Shown: positions 32,581-44,803 of the stretch, piece after piece
Layout: each line of letters opens with the position of its first letter
How positions within the stretch are numbered: position 1 is the stretch's first letter
Source of the DNA: Thalassia testudinum
Taxonomy: Eukaryota; Streptophyta; Magnoliopsida; Alismatales; Hydrocharitaceae
Direction of reading: 5' to 3'
DNA: 64,000 nucleotides
Assembly: GCA_037157565.1 (NCBI GenBank)
Contig: JAZHRO010000002.1
Location: 71,135,001 to 71,199,000, forward strand
Made by a program: the position numbers and the translations under genes
The notes under the pieces: generated by a model
Told to the model about the DNA's origin: nothing
The model's database searches: none
What the model saw: only the letters and a program-made list of their open reading frames with translations

Positions 32581-34542
32581 CTACCCCACATTCTACCATC
32601 ACCCTATACATACTCACTTTATACATAGCATATTTTTCTTTTAAGCATATTTCCTTTTCGCATATTGCATACTGTCAGGTTGGCCGATGCAGAACGTTAA
32701 AATTTCAGGAGTAATTCCAGAAGATCTCTACCTATTTACTCCCTATTGTATTTATTTTCTTTTATATTCATGTATGAGGACATGCAAGAACTTAGGCATA
32801 GGGGGGTAGATACGACAAAACTGAAAATTTTATGCCAACATTTAGGAAAACCTCGGAGTTGCATGTCAAACGTACTTTAGGACCCTAAATAAAAGAACAA
32901 CCGACTCCACCTCCAATGCTTCATTGGAGCTAAAAATCATCCGCAACAGCCACTTCCGACTTACCCGCTCACCTTTTGTTCTAAACTTAGGGTCAAGTTG
33001 AATGTAACCCGAAAGAGAAATTTCATGAAGTATGAATATAAGAGGTTACTTGTTTATAGCATATAAACATAGTGCATCCATGAATAAGATTATCTTATTA
33101 AGAGAATGCATTAGGGATTTTATCTTCTAGTTCATTCCTATAATCTGGAATCCAGTATAACTTTTCACACACACGTAGAATTTGCAATGGATTCACGGTG
33201 AAGGCTGATAAACGTCATTAGTCTGTCGAGAAGTAGTGCTTCTTTTCCTGAACCCTTGGACAGTGTTTTGGGAGCTAGGTAGATTTTCCTCCAAAAATCC
33301 ACCAAATAGTGTGAGATGAGAGTAGAGTGTACTGGTGCTCTAAGATTAGTGCAAGGAATTTGGAATCCTAGATAATTAGGTGATAATGCTTAGAGATTAG
33401 GCATAGTTTTCACTCTCGGTTCCTACGTATACATTTTTGTGCGAATAATTGAGAGCCACCAAACAAGTCAAATACGTGGAGAGCGAGTTTCATAAAACTA
33501 GGGCTAAGGTGGATGGTTACGACCATTCTTTACGGAATCCTCGGCTGAAGGAGGGTATTGATGTCAAGGTTAGAAATACACCATCCTATCCATCTCTCCC
33601 GATGCCGTGAGTAGACACTTCCACCAAATAAGCCACCCAATGTCTCTTGAGTACCACTAATCCCTAATAATGCCTCTTCAATAAAGTTCATGGATGTGTG
33701 CTAGTTGTGTTATGTTGAAAAAAAAAAGAAAGAGAGAAAAAAAATGAAAAAAAAGAAAAAAATGTTGAAAAGAAAAAAGAATTAGAAAAAGAAGAAAAAG
33801 CAAAGAAAAAGTGGGTTTGAATATTTAGTGTTTATTTCAGTTACATTGAGGCAATACCACCAAATAAATTTGAGATCCACCAAATAAGGCCTTAACCTAT
33901 CTTTCTGTGCTTCTGATTACCTGAATATTGGCTGAGGAATTCTGACTTAGTGTTAGGGTTATGGAACTCAATTAAAGTGTTAATGCCAAGTGAGACCACT
34001 AAATATGGATCATACGTGAGATTCTGGTGATATTGTGAGCTCTAAGAAAGAGAAAAACAGAGAGAGTAAGAGAGAATGAATACAAAGGAACCAAAAGAGA
34101 CTATAGTTTTTCTCGTCTTTCTCTGACTTGAGTTACTTGATAATCTGGGAATCTAGATTCTAAAGTACTAATCTCTATGTAGCACCAACTGAGAGTGAGC
34201 CACCAAATAAACACCCACATCCCTTAGACATCCTCTACCCAAGCTTAAAGTTGGGGTGGAATTCATAGAATATCTTGAATACCACGAGGGAAGAAGTCTG
34301 CCTATCTTGCTAGAATTTTTACTAGGGGACAAGTACAGGCTTTAGAGGTGAATTAGTTTTTCACTCGAATCCGTTGCAAAAGCTACATAGCTACACTTTC
34401 ATGATTGTCTGGATTTCTAGAGCATAAGATGAAAACAAAAAGGAGAAAAATCTCTAGGCATGCAGTTGATAAAATAATCAATCCCTTAGGGACCCTTCTG
34501 TGAATAATTTAGTCTTGCATTTGCTAGGGACTAGCAAGATTT
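32581..34542 (+). other. E1 3' untranslated region
   Basis: No supported gene. An internal polypurine tract with GAGGACATG and AGGCATAGGGGGG lies at 32773-32806. CCACCAAATAA or a close variant occurs six times (33299, 33456, 33621, 33857, 33877, 34201). An A-rich block lies at 33718-33810. Confidence 0.6.
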
Positions 34543-34555
34543 AGGCATGGGGGTA
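34543..34555 (+). other. E1 polypurine tract
   Basis: AGGCATGGGGGTA directly precedes the 3' LTR start TGATTGC. Confidence 0.75.
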
Positions 34556-35508
34556 TGATTGCGCAGCAATCATAGGTCTTAATTGACCTAAATTATGCTA
34601 GGACTTAGCATAAGTTAGGGTAACTCATGCATGCATAAGCATTATTAGCACCTTTACTACTTTCTTTTAGCTATGCAGAAAATAATGCTATAATGTACTA
34701 ATTAGGTGCACTATGTCAATTGCAGGTAATAAGCTGATCAGAAGCTCGATCCAAAGTTGGATCTGAAGAATAAGGAATAACTGGTGTTGCAACGGAGCAG
34801 GTGCGGGAGACCTAGATTAGATGTAGTAGATAATAATATAAGGGAGTTAAGGTATGCTATTCTATTAAGTAGGAATAAAGCAATAAATTCTGAAGAACTT
34901 AGGTCCATCCTAGTCCTAAGATAGCCTAGAAGCTTCCCCAAACCTCAGCCACCCTTAGATTAGGTCACCGCACCTTAGGAAACCATAAAACCCTAATTCC
35001 AGCCTATATCTGGATGTTCAGATGAGTTACAGGACGTCCAGAACCCTTAGCCACAACTCGCACACCTCAAACCCACTTCTGCAACATTATAAGACGTCCA
35101 GACACTTGGTCAGATGTCCAATTTCTGCAGCCAAAACCTTGATTCTTCCCTGACTCTGATTGGATGTCTAGACAACAAGTCTGAATTTCTAATTTTTCAC
35201 TATAAGACGTATGAAAACTATATTAGACGTTTGATATTGTCCTCCAGTTCCTATTTTGGAATTCAAGCCTTGATCTTGGATTTCTAGGTCCGTAAATCCA
35301 ATTCTAACCCCCTAGGAACCTAAATTAAGGTGCCCTAACCCTAGTACATCACCTCTAGACCTCCCTAAGGACCTAATTAAATCCTCAGTAAACCTAGTTG
35401 ACTTTGATCTTAGTCAATTCCATCAGCCTATTCAATTGGACTCATTGAGTCCAATTGAGCCCTAATCTCAACACACACTGTCCAATTGGACTTAGTGAGA
35501 GTCCAATT
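34556..35508 (+). repeat. E1 3' LTR, part 1 (split by E3)
   Basis: It matches 5408-6359 but with many differences. It stops at CCAAT (35504-35508), the E3 target duplication, and resumes at 48959. Confidence 0.85.
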
Positions 35509-37187
35509 GATTGCCCATATTTGTGGGCTATTTATGTATTTAAGTGCCTACACATTAAGTTAATTCTAACATTTATTTAGCATGCATTAGAAAGTAAATA
35601 GATTAATTCATATTTCTGATTTAATTACATAATTCATGCATTGCATTCATAATTAAATGCATTTAGCATTAACTTAGAATTACATTAGTTAACCAATTAG
35701 GTGCATTGCATGCATTGTTTTAATTTAACATAGAAGTTAAGGGCTTATGCATAAATAACCATAATATTTTATTTTTTTATTTTTTCCTCCTTTGCACAGG
35801 TAACTCCTTCGGCTTTGGCTCCGCCTCCTCCTCCTGCGCATCACATTTACGCCATGCCATTTTGAATTTGAAACAAAGGCTGTGGCTACAAAAGGAGGAG
35901 GGAGGCTGCCTTGTACGTGGAGACACCACCCTCCCATCACCGTGCACCCGCTCCTCACTGTGGTCTCCAAGGCCAAGCTCTGCCACACCGTGGGTCGGCG
36001 AGGTGACAGCTTACCGCGCTAATCCAGTGGGCTTGGCCATCACCGTGTTTCTTCATCAGCCTCGCGTGTTCCTTAGCGCAACCATGCCTACATACCCTGC
36101 CCGCACCTTCATCTCCAATCCACTGCATGCACTTACCCGCCATCGTACAGCACCGTCCACAGCTCCACCGCACACACTCATCTCCTACGTGACCGCCATC
36201 CCTGCGCATGCCCTTGCTGCGTGCATCATCCTCCATGCTCCAGCCCCTAGCGCATGCCCATCAGATCCACCCTCGCTCCAGCCAGGCCCGCCAGCACCCC
36301 ACGCCCCTCCAACTGCACAAGCCCGCCAGCACCCCGTGCCCCTCCGGTTTCACAAGCCCTCCAGCACCCTGCAGTGCGTCACCACGCACCTGCAAAACGT
36401 GTGCCCACCTCCGCGCGCACCGTGCAGTGCCTCCAGCCTTCATGCCCACGCCTTCCTTGCAGCCTGCAGAGCTGCACCTCCTGCAGCACCCACCGCGCGC
36501 CCTTTAGCTGCAGCGCGTGGGTTGCAGCATGCGGCCAGCAGCATCCAGCAGCAGCAGCTGCGTTCGCCAGTAGTGCCACCCTCCGCACGCGTGTAGTCCA
36601 GTGCGTGCGCCTCCTCACTAGGAGCCTTCCTGCCCTCCACGCACGGCCAGCAGTCACCGGAACCCACCTCCACCGCAGCTCCGTCCGACCACCTCAGGGC
36701 ACCTCACACTTCGCCGCGACCGCCATCACGGAGCCCTCGGTTTAGAGATCCTCCTCCGAGCTTTACACCTCCGGCCATTCCTTCCTCCTCGCGCACGGAC
36801 AAGGGGAAGAAGTTCCCCTGTTTTGCTACAATAAAAGCTATATTAATAATTACATTCTATGCCATTGTCAACTTTTATTATTATTTTATTAAGCTGCATT
36901 GCAAAATATATCCTTTAGTTGTTCAAAATTGCCATTTCAGCATGTTCTCTTGATGCTTTCTTAATCTGAAGGCAGATTTGGCTCGATTCTTGTCGAAACT
37001 AACTGTGAACATATGTTTTTAACCGGTGCGAGTTTAAATATGTCATTGCCTCCCTGTGGACACGACCCGCTCTTCTACGAGTGGTTATTTTAATTATTGA
37101 TTAGTTAATTTTTCCACCACATAGAACTACAAACGATGCATCATTTTAGGTGACAAACGACTTTAAAAGCGAAGAATCGACTCGTCA
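35509..37187 (+). repeat. E3 5' LTR (family C, 1679 bp)
   Basis: It is bounded by TGATTGCCC and ACTCGTCA. An AT-rich start is followed by a GC-rich centre holding 35-bp tandem units (36286-36370). The 244-codon ORF at 35862-36596 is Pro/Ala/His-rich and changes frame in the other LTR, so it is not a gene. I see no clear TATA box. Confidence 0.9.
36286..36370 (+). repeat. 35-bp tandem units in family-C LTR
   Basis: Units start at 36286, 36321 and (partial) 36356 with GCCC(G/T)CCAGCACCC. The other LTR has the same at 48052, 48087 and 48122. Confidence 0.7.
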
Positions 37188-37189
37188 AG

Positions 37190-37214
37190 TGGCACTGTTG
37201 CCGAGGAGGCAACA
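37190..37214 (+). other. E3 primer-binding site and PBS hairpin
   Basis: TGGCACTGTTGCCGAGGA follows the LTR by two bases. GTTGCC (37197-37202) pairs with GGCAAC (37208-37213) around GAGGA, extending to 7 bp. Confidence 0.75.
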
Positions 37215-38469
37215 GACGCAATAATTTCACCTGATTTTATTTTTGATTATTTCTCATTGCAGAGTGATCTGACCATTTATTTTTTTTTTCTGTGTGAGAA
37301 ATTTGTGCAAGGAATTAGGGAGAGGCGAGTGCAACGATCTGCGACACATTCGACGACTCACAATCACACCAGCCTTCGTGAGAGGTGACCCCTGACGTCG
37401 CCAGAGGAGAAATTGATCGAGCTAGCTTGCAAAGGAGGGGAAGGATAAGGACGCGACGATCATCTTTGTACATTTAGTCATTGATTTGATTAGAGTAGGA
37501 TTAAAACTTTAGACTTAATTTTTCATTGCACATTTGGTTTGAAACCCTTGTTCTGGGGTATATTTCGAGGGGTTCGTTCCCCGATTTTGTTTTAGGCCCG
37601 TGTTGGGTAATTTTTGGGATCCTGTTCCCTTTTTTTTAGATTTAGGTTTTTAGTTTATTTTGTGGATTGTTTACCTTTATTTGCTTGTGCATAAGTAGTT
37701 AAAAAAAAAAATAATAATAATAAAAAAATGAGCTGCCTGCCCCTAGGACGAACCATTTAGGTCTGTATGAGCAGCCTCTAGATTTACTTCTCTGCATTGC
37801 GTGCATTCTCGCATCGTTGATTGCTGGAAGCAAGGTACGCATTCTCTTACTTTGCATCCTATTCTTGATCACGCATTGCATTTGGACTTAATTCGAAGAC
37901 CACATAATTTGTCTTGAAGAGATCTAACAAGTGGTCACATATATTCTTGAAAAAGGACTAATTAAAGGAGGGACATCTAGAAATCAAGGACTTGATTTTC
38001 AAGCGATTCAAAATTTAAAATCTTTTTGCGGTGAATGCACACTTATATATTTTGCACCACGGCACACATTTAGACACTCCTAAGTCTTGGAATGACTAGG
38101 ACAAGAGCCCTCCTACCTTTGGATTCTGAAGTGTTCAGAACTTGAGATCAAAGGTTTTGTAAATCCAAAGAGGGGAATAGCCTGTCACGGATTTTTGGGG
38201 GTAGTTGAGAAGCATCGCGAAAGCACAGCTTCAAAGGAAGGCTTAGGCCTACTTGCATCCCTCGATTTTTCGTCTTTGGATTTGCTTTACCATTTGAGAT
38301 TTACGGAAGAATACCTAAGCTCCAACTTGGTCTTTTTAGGCATTTCGAAGGTTGACAATAGGCACGTAATTGATTGGGCAACTTGCTTTGTCACCTACAA
38401 TTTGAACTAAAGTCAAAAGCCTAAATTTTTAAAGACCAAACAAGTCCTTTTGAATTGTATTTGTAGTGC
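37215..38469 (+). other. E3 leader
   Basis: About 1.25 kb without a supported gene; it has T- and A-rich patches near 37630 and 37700. A 71-codon ORF at 38195-38410 is not recognised. Confidence 0.55.
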
Positions 38470-39828
38470 ATGCTTGGTAGGTGTTCTCTTAGGAGACTTG
38501 TGTTTGATCCTCAACCTGAAAGAATCTTAAGAAGAAACCTTCGAAGGGTAGAAATGGTTGGTCAAAGGAGCCTTAAGGAATATTTCATTCCAACCAATCA
38601 AACTGGCCTTGCACTACGTAGACCTAGAGAGGACAATCCTTATGAGATCAAAAGCAGTACCATATCCTTGCTACCCTCCTTTTATGGTACTGCTAGAGAA
38701 GATCCTTATAGGCATATAGAGGAATTCACCAAGGTTTGTTCTAAGGTGAAGCTGCAGGGCATTACTGATGACGCTCAAATGCAGACCCTCTTTCCCTTCT
38801 CCCTTAAGGACAAAGCCAAGTATTGGTATCACACACTTGATAATATTAACACTTGGGATGCCCTGAAGGAGTTTTTGAAGAAGTACTTCCTCATGAGCAA
38901 AACCAATCACTTTAGGTGGGAAATTATGAGTTTTGTTCAAAAGGATGGGGAAGCGTTCCATGATGCGTGGGAACACTTTAACGACTTGCTGAGACTTTGC
39001 CCACATCACCAGGTGCCTAAATGGCAACTGGTTGAAAGGTTCTACACCGGACTTAATGATTCGCATAGGCAAACTTTGGATGGTGCCTGTGCAGGAACCT
39101 TTCTATCTAAGACTGAGGATGAAGCTTGGAACCTTTTTGATACTTTGAGTGAGAATTCTATTCACTTGAATTCTGCCTACATGGATAGAAAGCCCACTCT
39201 CATGCAAAGAAAGTTGGAGGCGAATGAGGCAAGGGACATCCAGAATTTAGCCTATCAGATTCAATTATTGAATCAAAACATGGAAAGGCTTATGTCGAAC
39301 CCGAGTTCATTCGTATCTAACACCTCCACATCCCAAGCTTCCGAATGCTTAATTTTCCAAGGCAATACACACGCCACTGTGGATTGCCACTTGGCTTCCC
39401 AATTCCCTGAGCTTGTACAAGCGAATTTGAATGCCGCTCAAGGGTTTCATCCTAGACCTCGTAATGACCCTTTCTCCAATACTTATAATGAGGGATGGAG
39501 GAACCACCCAAACTTTTCATGGAGACAAGGAACTGTCTCAAATTTAGGGAATTATAAACCACAATCCTTTCAAAACAATCAAATGAGCCAACCTCAGACC
39601 TTTGCCCAACCTAAGATCTCTGAGATGGATGAGTTGAAGGCGATGTTGAAAACTATGCAAGAAAGTCAAAGTGCCATCATCCAATCTCATGACAAGGCTA
39701 TACATGAGATGAAATCACAAAAAGGACACCTTGTTGAGGTCGTTAGACAGAGGGAAACTAGGAAGCTCCCCAGTGCTGCTGAGGAAAATCCTAAAGGAAA
39801 AGGGATTGTCTTTAGGGAGCATGCTTAG
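38470..39828 (+). CDS. gag: E3 Gag protein, 452 codons
   Basis: This is the structural protein of the particle. It starts MLGRCSLRR, like E2 Gag. The capsid core, residues about 65-240, has LPSFYGTAREDPYRHIEEF, FPFSLKDKAKYWYHTL, TWDALKEFLKKYFL and CPHHQVPKWQLVERFYTGL. Near residue 298 there is a CCHC-type knuckle whose second Cys is Phe (CLIFQGNTHATVDC). NDPFSNTYNEGWRNHPNFSW follows, then a helical tail. A TAG at 39826-39828 ends the ORF exactly where Athila polyproteins continue; the next codons stay in the same frame. Confidence 0.88.
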   Translation: MLGRCSLRRLVFDPQPERILRRNLRRVEMVGQRSLKEYFIPTNQTGLALRRPREDNPYEIKSSTISLLPSFYGTAREDPYRHIEEFTKVCSKVKLQGITDDAQMQTLFPFSLKDKAKYWYHTLDNINTWDALKEFLKKYFLMSKTNHFRWEIMSFVQKDGEAFHDAWEHFNDLLRLCPHHQVPKWQLVERFYTGLNDSHRQTLDGACAGTFLSKTEDEAWNLFDTLSENSIHLNSAYMDRKPTLMQRKLEANEARDIQNLAYQIQLLNQNMERLMSNPSSFVSNTSTSQASECLIFQGNTHATVDCHLASQFPELVQANLNAAQGFHPRPRNDPFSNTYNEGWRNHPNFSWRQGTVSNLGNYKPQSFQNNQMSQPQTFAQPKISEMDELKAMLKTMQESQSAIIQSHDKAIHEMKSQKGHLVEVVRQRETRKLPSAAEENPKGKGIVFREHA

Positions 39829-40608
39829 GTGGTGACTATTCTAAGGAGTGGGAAAGAAATTTCCAAACTCAATGCTCCTATAGTCTCACCCCCTAAAAAA
39901 CCATCCACCCCGGCTTTCACCCCCACTGGAGAAGACTTGCCCAAATCTTCTCCGCTTGAAATCACCTTACCAGAAGAAGTTGCCCCCGTTCCTCTCCTTA
40001 CTCGACATGACAACCCTTCCACACACAGATTGAGAGTGCCTTTTCCAGAGCGCTTATCCACCTCTGGGCAGACTTCTGCTGGCTCATCTGGAGCCAAAGA
40101 TAAGACGGATGAGATTATGGAAACTTTCAAGCAAGTGCAGATTAACCTGCCTTTGCTTGAAGCTATCAGGCAGATTCCGTCTTATGCTCACTTCTTAAAG
40201 GACCTGTGCATGAAAAAGCGGCAATCTAGAAAACAGGTCCAATCAAAAGTTGTCCTGCCTGATTCTGTTAGCTCAATTGTTCAACATGGCACACCCCTGA
40301 AACTTAAGGATCCAGGAGCCCCATACATCTCGGTAGTTATTGGTGACTTACAAATTAATGAGGCTCTACTTGATCTAGGTGCGGGGGTGAACATCCTTCC
40401 GAGCTACGTGTATGAACAACTTGGCGGAGGCAATCTGAAGCCTAGCCCTGTAATCCTTCAAGTTGCTGATCGATCACTTAAGACACCACGGGGAATTTTG
40501 GAAGATGTCCTCATAAGAGTGGAGGATTTCTTCTTTCCCGTTGACTTCTTAGTTTTGGACACTGACCCTACCAACAAGCCAACCAAACCCTCCATCATTT
40601 TGGGCAAC
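39829..40608 (+). pseudogene. pol: E3 Gag-Pol junction and protease, interrupted
   Basis: In frame with gag after a stop, it opens VTILRSGKE, a conserved Athila junction motif. NLPLLEAIRQIPSYAHF and the protease site ALLDLGAGVNILPS (DLG) follow. The domain is cut at 40608 by a solo LTR just after IILGN, and its next residues (PFLATSHASI in translation) appear at 42755 onward. The target duplication GCAAC keeps the register, so the insertion was into a still-open frame. Confidence 0.85.
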
Positions 40609-42756
40609 TGTTGGGAGAAATCGTAGATCGCATTTTTGATAAAAGCATCATAGTATAGTTGCGAAATACAATCCAACAAAGATATTGTTTTGAAAATAAC
40701 AAGACTTTGAGTCCCAGTTGTTCGTCTCTGGGAGGCGTTGTTTTTGTTTTCGAAATCGATCTTAAGCCGCTCTACTTTATTTAAACAACATGCTAGTGCG
40801 TAATATATAGGCGGTTAAAGAACATGCACTTAAATCACGCAAATATGATAATCATTTAGCTCAAGGTGATTTCAAACACATAAGAGATATATATATATAT
40901 ATAAAATGAAATTTCATTCATCGTGGGAGAGTTGTTGCACAAGGAAATCTAGAGGAAAGCTTATACATGAATGCTTAAAATTAAATCTAACTACCAGAAA
41001 ACGATTGCATACAAGAATCAACGGGGGGATTTCGCATGCATCATTGGGGGAGAAGTAAGACTACACTACTAAGCAGTAAATGAAAGCAATAAAGATTATG
41101 AAGAGCATGATTTAAAGCTAGAAGAATAGAGGGCATTCAGGGGTGGTCCCCGATGGCCTTGGAGTGGTCGAGAGAAGAAGGAGGGGTGGCCAATGGAACT
41201 TAGGCCAACCCTTGGAGAGAGGTAGGGTTGATCGAGCATCCTGGCATGGTGTCCTCCATGGTGGTGGTAGTGAGCTCGTGGAGGTGGAGTGACTATGGAG
41301 GTGGCGTGAATGGCACCAATGGAGTGCAATTGCCAAAGAAGTGAATGGGTGAAAATGGCCACCCAAGGGATCTTTTTATAGACCTAAGGGAAGCTCTCTA
41401 GAGAATTATGGAATTCTCTAGAGAGGCCTATGGTGGGAGCTCGTGGGAGAGTGAGAGAGAGAGGGTGGAAGGTGGTTTTTAGATCCACCAAATGTGGATC
41501 TAAAAATTGAATGGCTCTTGGTTGCTATTTTTGGCAACCAAGGCAACCACACATGGTAGAGAGTTCTAGAGAACTCTAGGCTGGATATTTTCATGTGGAT
41601 GGTGTGTGTGGGTGTGTGTGGGTCGAAACTTAGGTGGCTAGGTTGATTAGGTTGGGTTCTAGTGGGTTTAGGTCAAGGTAGGTCTCAAATTAGGGTTATA
41701 AACCCTAATTCACTAAGGTAAAGTGCAATTAAACTTAATACAAGTTTAATTGGGTGTGTGAAAACTTAATTGAGAGTATAAAAACTCAATTAATTCAGGT
41801 CTAGGTCAATTGGACTCTCACTGAGTCCAATTGGACAGTGTGTGCTGAGATTAGGGCTCAATTGGACTCAATGAGTCCCATTGAATAGGCTGATGGAATT
41901 GACTAAGATCCAAGTCAATTAGGTTTAGTGAGGACCTAATTAGGACCTTAGGGAGGTTTAGAGGTGATGTACTAGGGTTAGGGCACCTTAATTTAGGTTC
42001 CTATGGGGTTGGAATTGGGTTTAGGGACCTAGAGATCCAAGATCAAGGCTTAAATCTCAAAACAGGAATTAGAGAGCAGTATCAGACATCTAATTATAGA
42101 ATTAGATGTCTTATACTCAAAAATCAGAAGTCCAGACTTGTTGTCTGGACATCCAATCAGAGTCAGGAAGGATTTTGGGTTCTATTTTGGGTATTCTGCA
42201 GAAATTGGACGTCTAACAAAGTGTCTGGACGTCTAATAACACTGCAGAAGTGGGTTTGAAATGTGCGGGAGTTGGATAAGGGTCCTGGACGTCTTAAAAC
42301 TTATCTGGACGTCCAGAGAAGGGTTGGAACTAGGGTTTTAGGGCTTCCTAGGGTGTTGTGACCTAATCTAAGGGTGGCTAATGCTTAGGGAAGTCTCTAG
42401 GCTATCCTAGGGTTAGGATGGACCTAAGCTCTTCACATTTTACTGCTTTATTCCTACTTAATAGAATAGAAAACTTTTAACCCCCTTACATTATTATTCC
42501 TATATCTAAACTAGGCCTTCTGCTCCAGCTCTGCTACAACTCCCGTTATTCTTGATCCAGCTTCAGATCCAGCTCTTGATCAGCTTATTCCCTGCAATCG
42601 ACATAGTAGCACATTATAAAATTATTTTATGCATAGCTAAAGAAAAGCAGTAAAGATGTAGATAATGCGTATGCATGCATGAATAACCCTAACTTATACT
42701 AAGTCCTAGCCTAATTTAGGTCAATTAAGACCTATGATTGCTGCGCAATTGGCAAC
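40604..42756 (-). mobile_element. Solo LTR of family A inside the E3 protease gene
   Basis: The body is 40609-42751 (2143 bp), with the TSD GCAAC at 40604-40608 and 42752-42756. It is reversed relative to E3. It matches the E1 LTR over most of its length, including the dyad and TATA region (about 41370-41430) and the GACGTC-like cluster, but diverges near the U5 end. In its own orientation it starts CAATTGCGC where E1 has TGATTGCGC, so the usual terminal TG reads CA. Confidence 0.88.
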
Positions 42757-43252
42757 CCCTTCCTTGCAACTTCACATGCTTCAATCAATTGCAATACTGG
42801 GGCATTGAAAATGGGCTTTGGGAACAGGAAAATCTAGCTTAATGTGTTTGATGCTTACAAACAAGCTGGACTTGAAGATTGTTCTCAAGTTGAGGTGATA
42901 GATGACCTGATTGAAGAGGCAACCCCTGCAATGTTATGTGATGACCCCCTTCAGCATGTCATGCTAAATGAGCATTCCCATCTCTTGGAGGAATGTGAAG
43001 GGGATATACTAGAACTTGAGGAATTGCTAGGTGTTTCTGCTGAGTCTCTTCCCCCATCATTTCTGCTGAAGGTAGATCTGCTACCTGAGATGGGGACATC
43101 TACTATAAAACCCTCAACCATACAAGCCCCCGACCTTGAGTTGAAACCCCTCCCTGACTCTCAAGTACGTTTTCCTAGGTGTCAATGATACGCTCCTCGT
43201 TATCATTTCGACTGTGCTATTTGAGGCATAGGAGGGAGCCCTGATTGAATGC
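42752..43252 (+). pseudogene. pol: E3 pol, end of protease and linker to RT
   Basis: It continues the protease after the solo LTR. An ORF at 42844-43188 (VFDAYKQAGLEDCSQVEVID, acidic linker, LELKPLPDS) ends in a frameshift near 43165 and a TGA. The LKPLP motif precedes RT in E2 as well. Confidence 0.7.
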
Positions 43253-44803
43253 TTGTCTAGGCACAAGGAAGCTATTGCTTGGAGCATTGCTGACATTAAG
43301 GGTATAGACTCTACACTCTGCATGCACCACATTTATACTGATGATTCCATCAAGCCATTTAGGGACATGCAGAGACGTCTGAACCCTAATATGAGGGAGG
43401 TGGTAAAAAAGGAAATCTTGAAGTGGTTGGACGCTGGGATCATATATCCCATTGCAGATAGTAAATGGGTAAGTCCTATTCATGTGGTGCCAAAGAAGGC
43501 AGGCTTTACTGTGGAATTCAACGACCAAGGTGAACAAGTTGTCACTAGACCCTCAACTAGATGGAGGGTCTATATTGATTATCGCAAGCTGAACACCGCT
43601 ACCCAGAAGGATCACTTTCCCTTGCCTTTTATTGATCAAATTCTCGAGAAATTGGCAGGGAATAAGTACTATTGCTTTCTCGATGGATATTCTGGGTACA
43701 ATCAGGTGGCAGTCTTTCCTGATGACCAGGAGAAGACGACATTCACGAGTCCTTATAGTACTTTTGCATTCAGGCGTATGCTGTTTGGATTATGTAATGC
43801 CCTTGCAACTTTCCAGCGGTGTATGATGTCTATCTGTTCGGACATGATTGACGAGTGTGTTGAAGTGTTTATGGATGACTTCTCCATTTATGGCTCGTCT
43901 TTCGACCAGTGTCTCTTGCACTTGGAGAATGTGTTGAAGCGATGTAAGGAGACTAGTTTAGTCCTCAGCTGGGAGAAAAGTCACTTCATGGTACAGAAAC
44001 AAATTATACTTGGGCATGTTGTATCCGAGCAAGGTTTGGAAGTAGATAAAGCCAAGATTGATTCTATTTCCAAACTCCCATTGCCTATGAACGTCAAACA
44101 GATTAGATCCTTTCTGGGCCATGCCGACTTTTATAGGTGCTTTATTAAAAATTTTAGTAAAATTTCTAGGCCACTTTGTGACCTGTTGACGAAGGAATCT
44201 TCCTTTAATTTTGATTCAAAGTGTGTCGATGCCTTTCAAACTCTAAAGGAGGCCTTGATCTCTGCACCTATTCTCCAAGCTCCTGATTGGACACTCCCAT
44301 TTGAGCTGATGTGTGATGCTTCGGATTATGCAGTGGGAGCAGTCCTTGGACAAAAGGTTGAGGGAAGACCTCATGTGCTACATTATGCAAGCAAGACTTT
44401 AACCGAACCTCAGCAAAACTACACCATCACTGAAAAAGAATTACTTGCTGTAGTTTTTGCTCTGGAGAAGTTTAGGTCTTATCTGCTTGGGTCTAAGGTG
44501 GTTATTTTTACTGATCATGCGGCAGTGAAACATCTCATTGCTAAGAAAGATTCTAAGCCACGTCAGATTAGGTGGATCCTACTCCTTCAAGAATTTGACT
44601 TGGAAATACGTGAAAAGAAAGGAGTAGAAAATGTTATGGCTGACCACCTGTCTCGCCTTCCTCTTAATGACTCTCTTTCTGGAGACATTCACGAGACATT
44701 TCTCGATGAAACTCTAATGGCGGTAACACCAACTTTACCTTGGTATGCAGATACTGTAAATTACTTGGTCATTGGACAAACTCCTGGCTCTTGGGATGAG
44801 TAA
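43253..44803 (+). pseudogene. pol: E3 pol, reverse transcriptase and RNase H
   Basis: A 516-codon open stretch. [49 protein letters not shown] as [35 protein letters not shown] and the catalytic FMDD in [11 protein letters not shown]. RNase [22 protein letters not shown]-like [22 protein letters not shown] and [15 protein letters not shown], with the acidic residues in place. [14 protein letters not shown] differs from the usual PFGLCNAPATF. It stops at TAA 44801-44803, before integrase. The domain itself could be intact, but the polyprotein is broken on both sides. Confidence 0.88.

Noticed and set aside
35862..36596. 244-codon ORF in the E3 5' LTR as a gene
   Set aside because: It is low-complexity Pro/Ala/His sequence driven by GC-rich 35-bp repeats, and the other LTR breaks the frame.
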